Source of the DNA: Steroidobacteraceae bacterium
GTDB taxonomy: Bacteria > Pseudomonadota > Gammaproteobacteria > Steroidobacterales > Steroidobacteraceae
NCBI GenBank assembly: GCA_025451845.1
Contig: JANWJS010000015.1
Coordinates: 62,001-126,000, forward strand
Reading direction: 5' to 3'
DNA: 64,000 nucleotides
Shown: positions 47,686-56,463 of the stretch, one piece after another
Numbering within the stretch: position 1 is the first letter of the stretch
Layout of the letters: the number at the start of each line of letters is the position of its first letter
Program-made: the position numbers and the translations under genes
Notes under the pieces: generated by a model
Database searches by the model: none
What the model was told of the DNA's origin: nothing
What the model saw: only the letters and a program-made list of their open reading frames with translations

Positions 47686-48960
47686 TCATCCTCCCCGTGA
47701 CGCGTCCCACATGAGGCGCGTGTCGAATGTTCTTGTGGCAGTCATCGTGAGGATCACCACCGCCGCGAAGGCCGTGAGCCCCCCGCCCGCACGGGCCTGC
47801 GCGATGGCGCCGAATTGCAGCAGGGCCACCAGCACCGCCGCGACGAATACGTCGATATTGGACCAGGACCCGATGGTATCGATGATCCGATAGAGGCGAG
47901 TGCGCGCAATGAGAGCCCGCGAAGAGCCCTGAAAGGTCGCGAGCAGCATCCACGTGAGGCCGCACAACTTCAGCAGCGGCACCACGATGCTGGCAAGGAA
48001 CACGATCAGTGCCAGCGGCCAGAGCCGATTGCGCATCAGCTCGAGCACGCCGGTGATGATCGTGTTGGACTGCTCGTGGCCGAAGCTGACCAGCGTCAAT
48101 ACCGGCAGCGCGTTTGCCGGGATGTAGAGCAGGAAGCCAGCGGCTACCAGCGAAGCGGTGACCCTGAATGCATACGGCTTGCGATCGTGCAGTGTCGCTC
48201 CGCAGCGCGGGCAGGGGTCGCTTGCACGGGCACCGGTTACGAGCAGCTCACACGCGGTGCAGGCGATCGCGCGATCACGACCATCGTGTCCGTAAGGCCA
48301 CACGCCCCAGGCCGTCCGCCATCCCGCGTCCCTGCCGCGGTGCCTCGTTGGGCGCACCGGCAGCACCTCCCAGACGGTGCGCTCATCGAGTTGTGTCAGT
48401 GCGAGCAGCAGCGCCCCGGTAGCCGCCATCAGGCACCATCCGCCGGCGAGCACCTGCACGCCCACTACCAGACGCAGGCGGCTGTAGGCGACGAAGCAAC
48501 CGACCAGAAATATCTCGAGCATCATCCAGGGGCGCAGCCGCATGATCCAGCGAAAGGCCGGTCCGAGGTATGCGCGCACCCCGAGCCGCAGCCCCGCGAG
48601 CACCGCGATCAGGGCCGCCAGGTAGGCGTAGGGAAGGGCGAGGCAGAACGCGCCGACGATCACCGCCAGCGGCGCGAATCCTTCGCCCCACAGCCCGGCG
48701 ATGCCGCTCGACAGCCAACAGGTCCTCGCGGCCCCGTGCGAAGCCACACTGAGCAACGGCTCGATGGTCCCAGGGATCAGGAGCAGCAGCGCCGCAACCG
48801 CGAGCGCAAGCGGAGCGTCTATTCTGCCCGTCGCAGGCCCGGCCAGGAGGCGGGCACAGCGCCGGCATTCGGCAATGTGCCGCCGCTGCACCACCGGTAA
48901 CCGCTGCACAAGGCCGCAGTCCGGGCACGCTACCTTCGGCTGACGCTCAGCAGTCACCAT
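47686..48960 (-). CDS. pqiA: PqiA-like inner-membrane protein
   Basis: About 424 residues. Two homologous halves, each starting with a rubredoxin-like zinc site: CPDCGLV with CRRC in the first, and CTAC with CPRCGATL in the second. Each is followed by four hydrophobic helices. Together with PqiB it forms a lipid-transport system induced by paraquat in E. coli. Start is uncertain: ATG 48960 or the GTG next to it; GGGGGAG precedes both. Confidence 0.9.
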   Translation of the reverse strand: MVTAERQPKVACPDCGLVQRLPVVQRRHIAECRRCARLLAGPATGRIDAPLALAVAALLLLIPGTIEPLLSVASHGAARTCWLSSGIAGLWGEGFAPLAVIVGAFCLALPYAYLAALIAVLAGLRLGVRAYLGPAFRWIMRLRPWMMLEIFLVGCFVAYSRLRLVVGVQVLAGGWCLMAATGALLLALTQLDERTVWEVLPVRPTRHRGRDAGWRTAWGVWPYGHDGRDRAIACTACELLVTGARASDPCPRCGATLHDRKPYAFRVTASLVAAGFLLYIPANALPVLTLVSFGHEQSNTIITGVLELMRNRLWPLALIVFLASIVVPLLKLCGLTWMLLATFQGSSRALIARTRLYRIIDTIGSWSNIDVFVAAVLVALLQFGAIAQARAGGGLTAFAAVVILTMTATRTFDTRLMWDASRGG

Positions 48961-48987
48961 CGCTCCCCCGGCAGCAAAGCACATGCC

Positions 48988-49482
48988 TCAGGCGGGACCC
49001 TCGTCCCGGCAGTTCCCCGTCAGGCGGCCGGCGTGATCGGTGACGCCGCGTTGCCGCAACCACGTCCGCGCATCCTCCGCGTCGCTCTCGAACCAGGCCC
49101 GCGTGCTGCCGAGCCGAAAGCTGTAGCCCCAGGCATCCATATCCGCGAAAGCGCGCTCCAGTCCCACCCCGCGCAGCTCGGCGGCCAACAGCACCTGTAG
49201 ATAACAGACGGCCGACTCTTCCAGTTCGTCGCCGCCGGCATCCCGATCCAGGCCCGCGCGCCGCTCCGGGCTCATGCAGATGTAGTGGCTGGCCTCGTGC
49301 AACACGGAGTGAACCGGCGTATCGAGCCGCGCATACAGCCAGTCACCCTTGAGTCCGGCCTCGGTCTCCCCCCAGTAAGAGCCCGGAATGACCTCGTTGG
49401 GCGCCACCAGTCCGAGCCGCAGACGGTAGCGGTCGAGGAGCATCGCCACGGCCACGCGATCCACCCCGCTCAAGAACAGCAT
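48988..49482 (-). CDS. HExxH-containing protein of unknown function
   Basis: 164 residues from ATG 49482, next to the lptE stop. HEASHYICM (62-70) is a zinc-peptidase-type motif, and two Glu residues in DELEESAVCYLQVLL could give the third ligand. AWGYSFRLGSTRAWFESDAEDA near the end looks conserved. No signal peptide or membrane helix. I do not recognise the family. It lies between lptE and pqiA in a likely envelope operon, which hints at a role in lipid or LPS transport quality control; that is inference. Confidence 0.65.
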   Translation of the reverse strand: MLFLSGVDRVAVAMLLDRYRLRLGLVAPNEVIPGSYWGETEAGLKGDWLYARLDTPVHSVLHEASHYICMSPERRAGLDRDAGGDELEESAVCYLQVLLAAELRGVGLERAFADMDAWGYSFRLGSTRAWFESDAEDARTWLRQRGVTDHAGRLTGNCRDEGPA

Positions 49483-49483
49483 G

Positions 49484-50089
49484 TCAGCCGCCGGGCACCC
49501 GCGAGAGGCGCCGCATGACGACATCTGCCAGGTCCTGCCCCATCGCCTGCTGGAGGATCACCTCTTCGTGCTCCTTGGCGAGCAGCCGGCTTTCATCGAA
49601 GCTGTAGGAGCGCATGGAGGAGACCTGCTGCGGCGGCAGGAGCTCGCCGCCGCCCGCTGTCACGGAGAAGCGCACCGTGTAGATCACCTGGTACTCGGTG
49701 GGGCGATTCTGCGCCGAAACCGAGAGCACGCGTTTCGTTACACTGTCGGACAGCACATCGACCACGGCGGTCGCCTGCGCCGGCGAATCAACGGGTTGCG
49801 CCCCCGATATCAACATCTGCCGCCGCAGACTCTGCACGAAATCGCTCTGCTGATCGGCGGCATGGATGTAAGGCCGGCGGATCGGCTCCGGCAACGGCAC
49901 GCGCCCCTCGAGATGGAACCCACAGCCGGGCAGCAGCAGCGCCGCTATTATGATGCACTGGATCCGGGCTCCTGCCCGGCCCAGTGCGCCTCGGGCAAAA
50001 AGCGTGGTTTTTGCCCGAGGCTCCGCCACCTGCGGCGGCGGGGCACATCCCTGTGCCTGTGCCTGGTCTACGGGATCGTGGTCAGGCAT
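49484..50089 (-). CDS. lptE: LPS-assembly lipoprotein LptE, N-terminus altered by a repeat
   Basis: 201 residues as drawn. [17 protein letters not shown] holds the lipobox (Cys 56) and GFHLRG-type start of LptE, which plugs LptD in the outer membrane. The next 145 residues match the family in size. Before the hydrophobic core there is no ordinary start codon: the frame runs through repeat copy 3 to an ATG at 50089 inside the leuS stop region. So either a 41-residue, repeat-encoded Arg-rich leader precedes the signal peptide, or a non-standard start (ATA/ATC near 49950) is used. Confidence 0.85.
   Translation of the reverse strand: MPDHDPVDQAQAQGCAPPPQVAEPRAKTTLFARGALGRAGARIQCIIIAALLLPGCGFHLEGRVPLPEPIRRPYIHAADQQSDFVQSLRRQMLISGAQPVDSPAQATAVVDVLSDSVTKRVLSVSAQNRPTEYQVIYTVRFSVTAGGGELLPPQQVSSMRSYSFDESRLLAKEHEEVILQQAMGQDLADVVMRRLSRVPGG
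49955..50057 (+). repeat. Structured interspersed repeat, family 1, copy 3
   Basis: Four hairpins as in the other copies. Hairpin 1 has GCACTGG paired to CCAGTGC where copy 1 has GCGCTGG and CCAGCGC; hairpin 2 is GCCTCGGGCAAAAA with TTTTTGCCCGAGGC. Both changes preserve pairing. Unlike copies 1 and 2 it lies inside an operon, between leuS and the body of lptE. Confidence 0.9.
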
Positions 50090-52739
50090 CGTGCTGCCCG
50101 CTTGCCGGCCCGCTCACCACGACGTTGGCTATCTGCCTGCCGGGCACGACGATCACGCGCTTGATGGCCGTCTTGCTGCCGACGAACTTCATGACATGAT
50201 CGTCGGCGAGCGCCGCCTCGCGGATCGCCGCCTCGTCGGCCCCCGCCGACACGCGGATTCGGCCGCGCAGCTTGCCGTTGACCTGCACTACGAACTCGAC
50301 GAAGTCCTGCGTCAGCGCCGACTCGTCGACCGCGGGCCATGGCTCATCGACGATTGCCCGCTCGTGTCCGAGCGCCCGCCACAACTCGTGGGCAATGTGC
50401 GGCGTGATCGGCGAGAGCACCAATGTGATGATCTCCAGCGCTTCATGGCGCACGGTGCGCCCCTGGTCCGATCCGTCATCGAAGCGCCCGACGGCGTTGA
50501 GGAGCTCCATGCTGGCGGCAATGGCCGTGTTGAAATTGCGACGCCTGCCGATGTCGTCGGCAGCTTTCGCGAGCGCGTGGTGCGCCGCACGCCGCAAACC
50601 GCGCTGGTCATCGGTCAGCGCACGGGTGTCGAGGCGCGGGGGTAGTCCGCGACTTACATGCTCGTAGACGGCGACCCAGAGGCGGCGAATGAATCGCGAC
50701 GCTCCCTGTACGCCCTCGTCGGACCATTCGAGCGTCTGCTCCGGCGGCGATGCGAACATCGTAAAGAGCCGGGCCGTGTCCGCGCCGAAGCGCTTGACCA
50801 GCCCCTCCGGATCGACGCCATTGTTCTCGGACTTCGACATCTTGCCGAGTCCCTGATTCTCCAAGCGGATCGTCTCGCCGCCGGACAGGGTGGTCTCGAA
50901 CACCTCCGTGCCAGCCGCATCCCGCCGCGAGCGCACGTCAGCGGGGTTGAAGTAACGGCGGCGCCCGTCCGCCTGCGTTTGGGAGTAGACGTGGTTGAGC
51001 ACCATGCCCTGGGTCAGCAGGTTGGTGAATGGCTCCCCTATCTTCAACAGGCCGATATCGCGCATCACCTTCGTCCAGAAGCGCGAATAGAGCAGGTGCA
51101 GGATGGCGTGCTCGATGCCGCCGATGTATTGATCGACGGGCAGCCAGTAAGCCGCGCGCTCATCGATCATCGCGTAGTTCTGGTCCGGACACGCGTACCG
51201 CATGTAATACCAGGAGGAATCGACGAAGGTGTCCATCGTGTCGGTTTCCCGCCGCGCGGCGCCGCCGCACTGCGGACACTTGCACTGATAGAAAGCCGGC
51301 GATTTGGCGAGTGGATTGCCGCTGCCGTCCGGCACGAGGTCCTCCGGCAACACCACCGGGAGCTGCTCGTCCGGCACCGGTACTTCGCCGCAGGACTTGC
51401 AGTGCATGAGCGGGATGGGGCAGCCCCAGTACCGTTGCCGCGAGATGCCCCAGTCGCGCAGCCGGAATTGCACCCGCTTCTTGCCGAGGCCTCGCTTCTC
51501 GAGGCTTGCGGCGATCGCATCCACCGCCGCCTGGAACTCGAGCCCGGAGAATTCCCCCGAGTTCACCGTGATGCCGTGCTCCGAGTAATCCGCGATCCAG
51601 GGCGCGCGCACTTCCTCGTATGCACCACTCTCGGAGCGCACGACGGTCACGATGGGCAGCGAGTTCTGCAGCGCGAACTCAAAATCACGCTCGTCGTGAC
51701 CCGGGACACCCATCACCGCGCCCTCGCCATACCCCATGAGAACGTAGTTGGCGACCCAGATCTCGATGGGCGTGCCGGTGAAAGGATGCAGCACGTGCAA
51801 TCCCGTGCGCATGCCCTTCTTCTCCTGTGTCGCGACATCCGCCTCCATGATACTGCCGCGGCGGCACTCCGCGATGAAGGCCGCCAGCGCCGGATCGCGA
51901 TACCCGGCTGCGATCGCCACCGGATGCTCCGCCGCGATCGCCATGAAGGTGGCACCGAACACCGTGTCGGCGCGTGTCGTGAATACCTTGAGCGCTCCGT
52001 CCGCCAACATCACCCTCGTCGTGTCGGGTGCGTAGGGAAAGGAGATCTCACAGCCCTCGCTGCGGCCGATCCAGTTCCCCTGCATGAGGCGGACCCGCTC
52101 CGGCCAGCCCGGCAGCCGCTCCAGATCCCCGAGCAGCTCCTGCGCGTAGCGCGTGATGTTGAGGTAGTAAGTCGGGATCTCCCGCTTCTCGACCAGGGCC
52201 CCCGTGCGCCAGCCGCGCCCTTCGATCACCTGCTCGTTCGCGAGCACCGTCTGATCGACCGGGTCCCAGTTCACCACCCCAGTCTTGCGATAGGCGATCC
52301 CTTGCTCCAGCATCCGCAGAAACAGCCATTGGTTCCAGCGGTAGTAGGTCGGGTCACAGGTGGCGACCTCCCGGCTCCAGTCGATGCCGAACCCCAGCGA
52401 CTTCAACTGCGCCCGCATGTGCGCGATGTTCTGTCTCGTCCATATCGCCGGCGGCACTCCGTTGCTCATCGCCGCATTCTCCGCCGGCAACCCGAACGCA
52501 TCCCACCCCATCGGCTGCAATACGTTCCGCCCTTGCATCCGCATGAAGCGCGCCAACACATCCCCGATGGTGTAGTTGCGCACATGTCCCATGTGCAGCC
52601 GCCCCGACGGATAAGGCAGCATCGACAAGCAGTAGTACTTCTCCCGCCCCTTATCCTCCTTCACCTCGAAGGTGCGGTTCTGTTCCCAATAGCTTTGCGC
52701 CGCCCTCTCGACAGTTGCCGGATCGTAATGCTCTTCCAT
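50082..52739 (-). CDS. leuS: Leucyl-tRNA synthetase
   Basis: 885 residues from ATG 52739. Class I synthetase: HMGH (49-52) in [12 protein letters not shown], the editing domain with [11 protein letters not shown], zinc-type [10 protein letters not shown] and CPQCGG, and KMSKS in [16 protein letters not shown]. The 13 in-frame codons before it are excluded. The stop overlaps the drawn lptE start by 8 bp. Confidence 0.97.
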   Translation of the reverse strand: MEEHYDPATVERAAQSYWEQNRTFEVKEDKGREKYYCLSMLPYPSGRLHMGHVRNYTIGDVLARFMRMQGRNVLQPMGWDAFGLPAENAAMSNGVPPAIWTRQNIAHMRAQLKSLGFGIDWSREVATCDPTYYRWNQWLFLRMLEQGIAYRKTGVVNWDPVDQTVLANEQVIEGRGWRTGALVEKREIPTYYLNITRYAQELLGDLERLPGWPERVRLMQGNWIGRSEGCEISFPYAPDTTRVMLADGALKVFTTRADTVFGATFMAIAAEHPVAIAAGYRDPALAAFIAECRRGSIMEADVATQEKKGMRTGLHVLHPFTGTPIEIWVANYVLMGYGEGAVMGVPGHDERDFEFALQNSLPIVTVVRSESGAYEEVRAPWIADYSEHGITVNSGEFSGLEFQAAVDAIAASLEKRGLGKKRVQFRLRDWGISRQRYWGCPIPLMHCKSCGEVPVPDEQLPVVLPEDLVPDGSGNPLAKSPAFYQCKCPQCGGAARRETDTMDTFVDSSWYYMRYACPDQNYAMIDERAAYWLPVDQYIGGIEHAILHLLYSRFWTKVMRDIGLLKIGEPFTNLLTQGMVLNHVYSQTQADGRRRYFNPADVRSRRDAAGTEVFETTLSGGETIRLENQGLGKMSKSENNGVDPEGLVKRFGADTARLFTMFASPPEQTLEWSDEGVQGASRFIRRLWVAVYEHVSRGLPPRLDTRALTDDQRGLRRAAHHALAKAADDIGRRRNFNTAIAASMELLNAVGRFDDGSDQGRTVRHEALEIITLVLSPITPHIAHELWRALGHERAIVDEPWPAVDESALTQDFVEFVVQVNGKLRGRIRVSAGADEAAIREAALADDHVMKFVGSKTAIKRVIVVPGRQIANVVVSGPASGQHDA

Positions 52740-52923
52740 TACAAAAAACGCCTGAATTCTCAGTGTCTTAAAGGTCACCAGCTTACACGAACGAGCGCCG
52801 GCTCGTCGCAGAACGAGCGGCGGCTCGGATGCAAAAGGGATTTGCCGGGAGGCTCAAAAACAGGATGTTTTTGCGCCTCTGGGACCGCGCCATCGCAAAC
52901 CGGAGCGCCCGGGAAACCCTCCT

Positions 52924-53007
52924 CGGACGGATTGCTCGGCACCGTGCCTGCGCCGAGTCCTTCGGGCCGGCATTCGCCGTCCAAAATCGCTCCTGCGATT
53001 TTGTCAC
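52924..53007. repeat. Structured interspersed repeat, family 2, copy B
   Basis: GGACGG pairs with CCGTCC outside CTCGGC/GCCGAG, followed by TCCTTCGGGCCGGC and a perfect hairpin CAAAATCG-CTCCTG-CGATTTTG. It lies in the 327-bp gap between degQ and leuS (52740-53066). That gap also holds GAGGC...GCCTC around CAAAAAC...GTTTTTG (52851-52877) and GCATTCCCGGAAAATGC, but no gene. Confidence 0.8.
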
Positions 53008-53066
53008 GGCATTCCCGGAAAATGCTTTTTGCAGCGGGGCCGCCGCGGCCGGATAAAGTCCGGCGC

Positions 53067-54527
53067 TTATGGCACCGTGATCGGCAAAAACAGCTGCTGC
53101 GACGCGCGCTGAATCAGCAGTGCGATGCTCTTGTTCCGTGATGCCTTGGCCGCCGTCTCCAGCTCCTCCACGGTCGAGATCCGCCGGCCATCCACCCCCA
53201 GGATGACGTCACCGGGCTCCACGCCAGCGACCTCGCCAGCCCCCGAAACCGCCTCCACGACCAGGCTGCCGTGGGTCCGCGCCTCCGCCTTCTCCTGCGG
53301 CGCCAGCGGCCGGATCGTGAGCCCCAGCTGATTCGGCTTGGCTCTCACCGGCGCCGGCCGCGCGGCATTCCCCCCCTGCGCAGTCAGCGGCTCCCTGAGC
53401 TCCGCGATACGCACCTGCACGGTCCGCTCTCTGCGGTCGCGCCACAGCGTCAGAGTCGCCTGCGACCCCGGCCGCATGTCTGATATCCGGCTCGACAGCT
53501 CACCGAAATGGTCGATCGTATGTCCCTGCACCGACAGCACCACGTCCCCCGGCTGCATGCCGGCCGCAGCCGCCGGGCTTTTGCTCTCCACCGAGCTCAC
53601 CAGCGCACCGTGGGGGCCGCGCAGGCCGAACGAGTCGGCCAGATCGGCCGTCACCTCCTGGATCGTGACCCCGATCTTGCCGCGCACGACATGGCCCACC
53701 CTGATGATCTGCCGCTCCACGTTCTCGGCAACATCGATCGGAATGGCGAACGAGACGCCCATGAAGCCGCCCGTGCGGCTGAAGATCTGTGAGTTGATGC
53801 CGACCACCTCGCCCTGCAGATTAAAGAGCGGCCCCCCCGAGTTGCCCGGATTCACGGCCACGTCGGTCTGGATGAATGGCACGTAGTTCTCGCTCGGCAG
53901 CGAGCGGCCGATGGCGCTCACGATTCCGGCAGTCGCGCTGTTCTCGAAGCCGAACGGCGATCCGATCGCGAGGACCCATTGTCCGGGGCGCAGCTTTGCG
54001 GGGTCGCCGAAGCGCACTACCGGCAGCCCTGCCGCCGCGATCTTGAGGACCGCAATGTCGGTGCGCTCATCGGTTCCCACCACTTTGGCCCGGAACTCGC
54101 GCTGATCGACGAGTCGCACGGTGACCTGGCTCGCTCCCTCCACCACATGGTCATTGGTGAGAACGTACCCGTCGGGGCTCACGATGAAGCCCGAGCCCGC
54201 GCCGCGCACCGGCTCCTCGTGACGCTGCGAGTCACCGCCCGGCGCGGGGATGCCGAAGCGGCGGAAGAAGTCATTCAGCGGGTCGTTGCCCTGCGCGGCG
54301 CCCTCCGGCGTCTTCTCGATCACCTCGATGTTGACGACCGCCGGACCATACCTGGCGACCAGCGGGGTGAAATCCGGCAGCGACGCCGGCCCGCCCGGGG
54401 TGCATTGCATGGCGGAAGGGGTCGCTGCAGAGGCGACCTGGGCGCTCATGACCGGCCAGGCGGCGAGCGCGACGAGGATCCAGGACATCAGTGCCGCGCG
54501 AGCACGCGCGGTCCCAGAAAAGGTCAT
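53067..54527 (-). CDS. Periplasmic serine protease, DegP/DegQ family
   Basis: 486 residues from ATG 54527, preceded by CGGAG. Signal peptide up to VASAA. Catalytic triad H127 (TNDHVV), D157 (RTDIAVL) and S230 (NPGNSGGPLF), then two PDZ domains (VESKSPAAAAGMQPGDVVLS and VSGAGEVAGVEPGDVILGVD). It degrades or refolds misfolded envelope proteins. Its start overlaps the lnt stop by 4 bp. Confidence 0.94.
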   Translation of the reverse strand: MTFSGTARARAALMSWILVALAAWPVMSAQVASAATPSAMQCTPGGPASLPDFTPLVARYGPAVVNIEVIEKTPEGAAQGNDPLNDFFRRFGIPAPGGDSQRHEEPVRGAGSGFIVSPDGYVLTNDHVVEGASQVTVRLVDQREFRAKVVGTDERTDIAVLKIAAAGLPVVRFGDPAKLRPGQWVLAIGSPFGFENSATAGIVSAIGRSLPSENYVPFIQTDVAVNPGNSGGPLFNLQGEVVGINSQIFSRTGGFMGVSFAIPIDVAENVERQIIRVGHVVRGKIGVTIQEVTADLADSFGLRGPHGALVSSVESKSPAAAAGMQPGDVVLSVQGHTIDHFGELSSRISDMRPGSQATLTLWRDRRERTVQVRIAELREPLTAQGGNAARPAPVRAKPNQLGLTIRPLAPQEKAEARTHGSLVVEAVSGAGEVAGVEPGDVILGVDGRRISTVEELETAAKASRNKSIALLIQRASQQLFLPITVP

Positions 54528-56155
54528 GTCAGACTCCGGGGTGGGAGGGTGGTAGCACTCGCCGTGCCTGCGCGCCGGCGCAGCGCGCCGCACGCCAGTG
54601 CGGCGGCGAAGCCGAGGGCGGCGAGGCATATGATCAGCCAGTTTCCAACACGCGCGAACGGAGTGAGCCCGGCCCTGGGCGTGACTGAAGACCGCAGCAC
54701 GTAAGGTTCGTAGGGTGGCGCCGACGCAAGAACCTTACCTTGCGGCCCGATGATCGCGGAGATGCCGTCGTTGGTGGCGACGATCATGCTGCGGCCTTCC
54801 TCGAGCGCGCGCATGCGGGCCATCTGGAACTGCTCGTACCGGGCCGTAGAGTGTCCGAACCAGGCGTCGTTGGTGACGTTCACGAGCGCGTCGGCCTTGG
54901 GCAGCATACGCAGCATGTAGGCGCCGTATCCGACCTCGTAGCAGACCGTCGCCCCGAGCTGGAGGCCGGCCACCGGCAGCGGTGACTGGTTCGTGCCGCC
55001 ACGGGCGAAGCTGTCATACGGCAGGCTCATCAGACGCAACCATGTGCGTACGAAATGGGGGACGGGGAAGAACTCCGCGAACGGCACGAGGTGGTCCTTG
55101 GCGTACCAGCTCGCCTGCTTGCCGAGCGCCAGGATCGAGTCGTAGTAGCGCTGTCCATCCTCCGAGGCGCGCACCGTGCCCAGCACCAGCGATGAGCCGC
55201 GGGCCTGCGTCTCGCGATCGATGAGCGCGAGGTAGGGCAGCAAATTGTTGGCCGGCTCCGGTAGCGCCGCCTCCGGCCAGACGATGAGCTTCGTGCCGAG
55301 CGCCGACTCCGTCATCTTACGGTAGCGCGCGAGGATCTGGTCCTCATAGGCGTCCTGCCATTTCTCCTCCTGCGGGATGTTGGCCTGGATGATCGCCACG
55401 GAGACCGGCGGGGCCGAAGGATGCGTCCACTGTACCGGCCCCAGCAGCGCGCCAGCGCCCCAAGGCACGACAATGATCAGCGCCGCTGCGACCCGCACGC
55501 GCGCAGTGCCGCGCACCAAGCCAACCAGCGCACCCGCGCTCAGCAGTAATACCAGGCTGATGCCGTAAACACCCAGGATCGGCGCCAGCGGCGCCAGCCA
55601 GGTATCGGTCTGCGAGTAGCCGAGCGACAGCCAGGAGAAGCCGGAAAGGAACCAGCCGCGCCACCACTCGACGAGCAGCCACACCGCCGGCATGCCGACC
55701 AGCCAGCGCCATGCGCCACGGCGCGGCAGCCAGCGCGCCACCAGATAGCCGATGACTCCGTGGTAGACGGCCATGATCCCGATCAGGCCGAACATGACTG
55801 CAACGGTGAGCCAGACAGGCGCCTTGCCGAGATCGTGCACGCTGACGTAGATCCAGTACGTGCCGGCGAGGAAGGTGCCGAAGCCGAACCAGAAACCCGT
55901 CCACGCCGCATCCCGCGGCGACGCGTCCTCCAACAGCCACATCAACGCGGCCGGGCAGAGGATCGCGAGCGGCCACCATTGCAGCGGCGCGAAGCTGCAT
56001 GCGAGCAGGGCACCGACGCCAAAGGCCAATACCCGGCGCGCGAGCACCGCGTGAGTCGAGAGAGCCGTCAGCAGCGACGGCCCCGCGGCGACAGGCGCCG
56101 GCGCAGCATCCTGTCGCGCAGGGGCCGCGACCGCCGCAAGACGTCGGGAGCTCAT
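54524..56155 (-). CDS. lnt: Apolipoprotein N-acyltransferase
   Basis: 543 residues from ATG 56155. Lnt adds the third acyl chain to lipoproteins. Several N-terminal helices (FGVGALLACSFAPLQWWPLA, TGFWFGFGTFLAGTYWIYVS) precede a periplasmic nitrilase domain with the triad Glu (IVWPEAALPEP), Lys (YAKDHLVPFAEFFP) and Cys (GATVCYEVGYG). The usual partner corC lies just upstream, separated by a 308-bp gap with foreign features. Confidence 0.95.
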   Translation of the reverse strand: MSSRRLAAVAAPARQDAAPAPVAAGPSLLTALSTHAVLARRVLAFGVGALLACSFAPLQWWPLAILCPAALMWLLEDASPRDAAWTGFWFGFGTFLAGTYWIYVSVHDLGKAPVWLTVAVMFGLIGIMAVYHGVIGYLVARWLPRRGAWRWLVGMPAVWLLVEWWRGWFLSGFSWLSLGYSQTDTWLAPLAPILGVYGISLVLLLSAGALVGLVRGTARVRVAAALIIVVPWGAGALLGPVQWTHPSAPPVSVAIIQANIPQEEKWQDAYEDQILARYRKMTESALGTKLIVWPEAALPEPANNLLPYLALIDRETQARGSSLVLGTVRASEDGQRYYDSILALGKQASWYAKDHLVPFAEFFPVPHFVRTWLRLMSLPYDSFARGGTNQSPLPVAGLQLGATVCYEVGYGAYMLRMLPKADALVNVTNDAWFGHSTARYEQFQMARMRALEEGRSMIVATNDGISAIIGPQGKVLASAPPYEPYVLRSSVTPRAGLTPFARVGNWLIICLAALGFAAALACGALRRRAGTASATTLPPRSLT

Positions 56156-56214
56156 CGCGTCTCCGGCGCGGAAGCCGCACACCTGGGGCCGGGGAAGAAG
56201 CGCCGCTCCTGCTC

Positions 56215-56243
56215 TTGACTGTACAAAAACACAGGGTTAGCAT
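56215..56243 (+). promoter_or_regulatory. Sigma-70-like promoter overlapped by a LexA-type box
   Basis: TTGACT (56215-56220), 17-bp spacer, TAGCAT (56238-56243). Within it CTGTACAAAAACACAG (56219-56234) fits CTGT-N8-ACAG, the SOS operator of LexA. The promoter faces right, into a gap (56156-56463) with no recognisable gene, so its product would be a short RNA or peptide running toward the end of corC. Alternatively the box serves lnt on the other strand. Confidence 0.45.
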
Positions 56244-56439
56244 TTTTCAGATCGGTCTTCCGGGCGATTACGCCGCCGATGCAAGTTACACGGTTTCTCA
56301 AGCGGCCCGCCGTACGCGGGTGCGACGGCGCGGCGGCCTTGGCTGCGAGCGCGCGTCGGGTAAGGACACACGGAGTGTGCCCCAGTTGGAACGTCAACTG
56401 CCTGATTCCGGGTGTCTCTGTTCTCATGGGCGGAAATCT

Positions 56440-56455
56440 CCGTCCTTCAGGACGG
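56440..56455. mobile_element. Possible IS200/IS605-type end remnant
   Basis: GGAAATCTCCGTCCTTCAGG followed by ACGGCGAAGACG resembles the hairpin ends of IS605-group elements, with a 7-bp stem CCGTCCT-TC-AGGACGG. It abuts the corC stop codon (56464). No transposase or TnpB reading frame remains in the gap. Recognition is by pattern only. Confidence 0.4.
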
Positions 56456-56463
56456 CGAAGACG

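Noticed and set aside
52783-53007. 74-codon minus-strand frame starting in repeat copy B
   Set aside because: It is the repeat and neighbouring hairpins read as protein, parallel to the repeat-derived start at 45288, but with no downstream domain.
50658-53141. 827-codon plus-strand open frame over leuS
   Set aside because: Antisense shadow of leuS and the repeat region in high-GC DNA; no motif.
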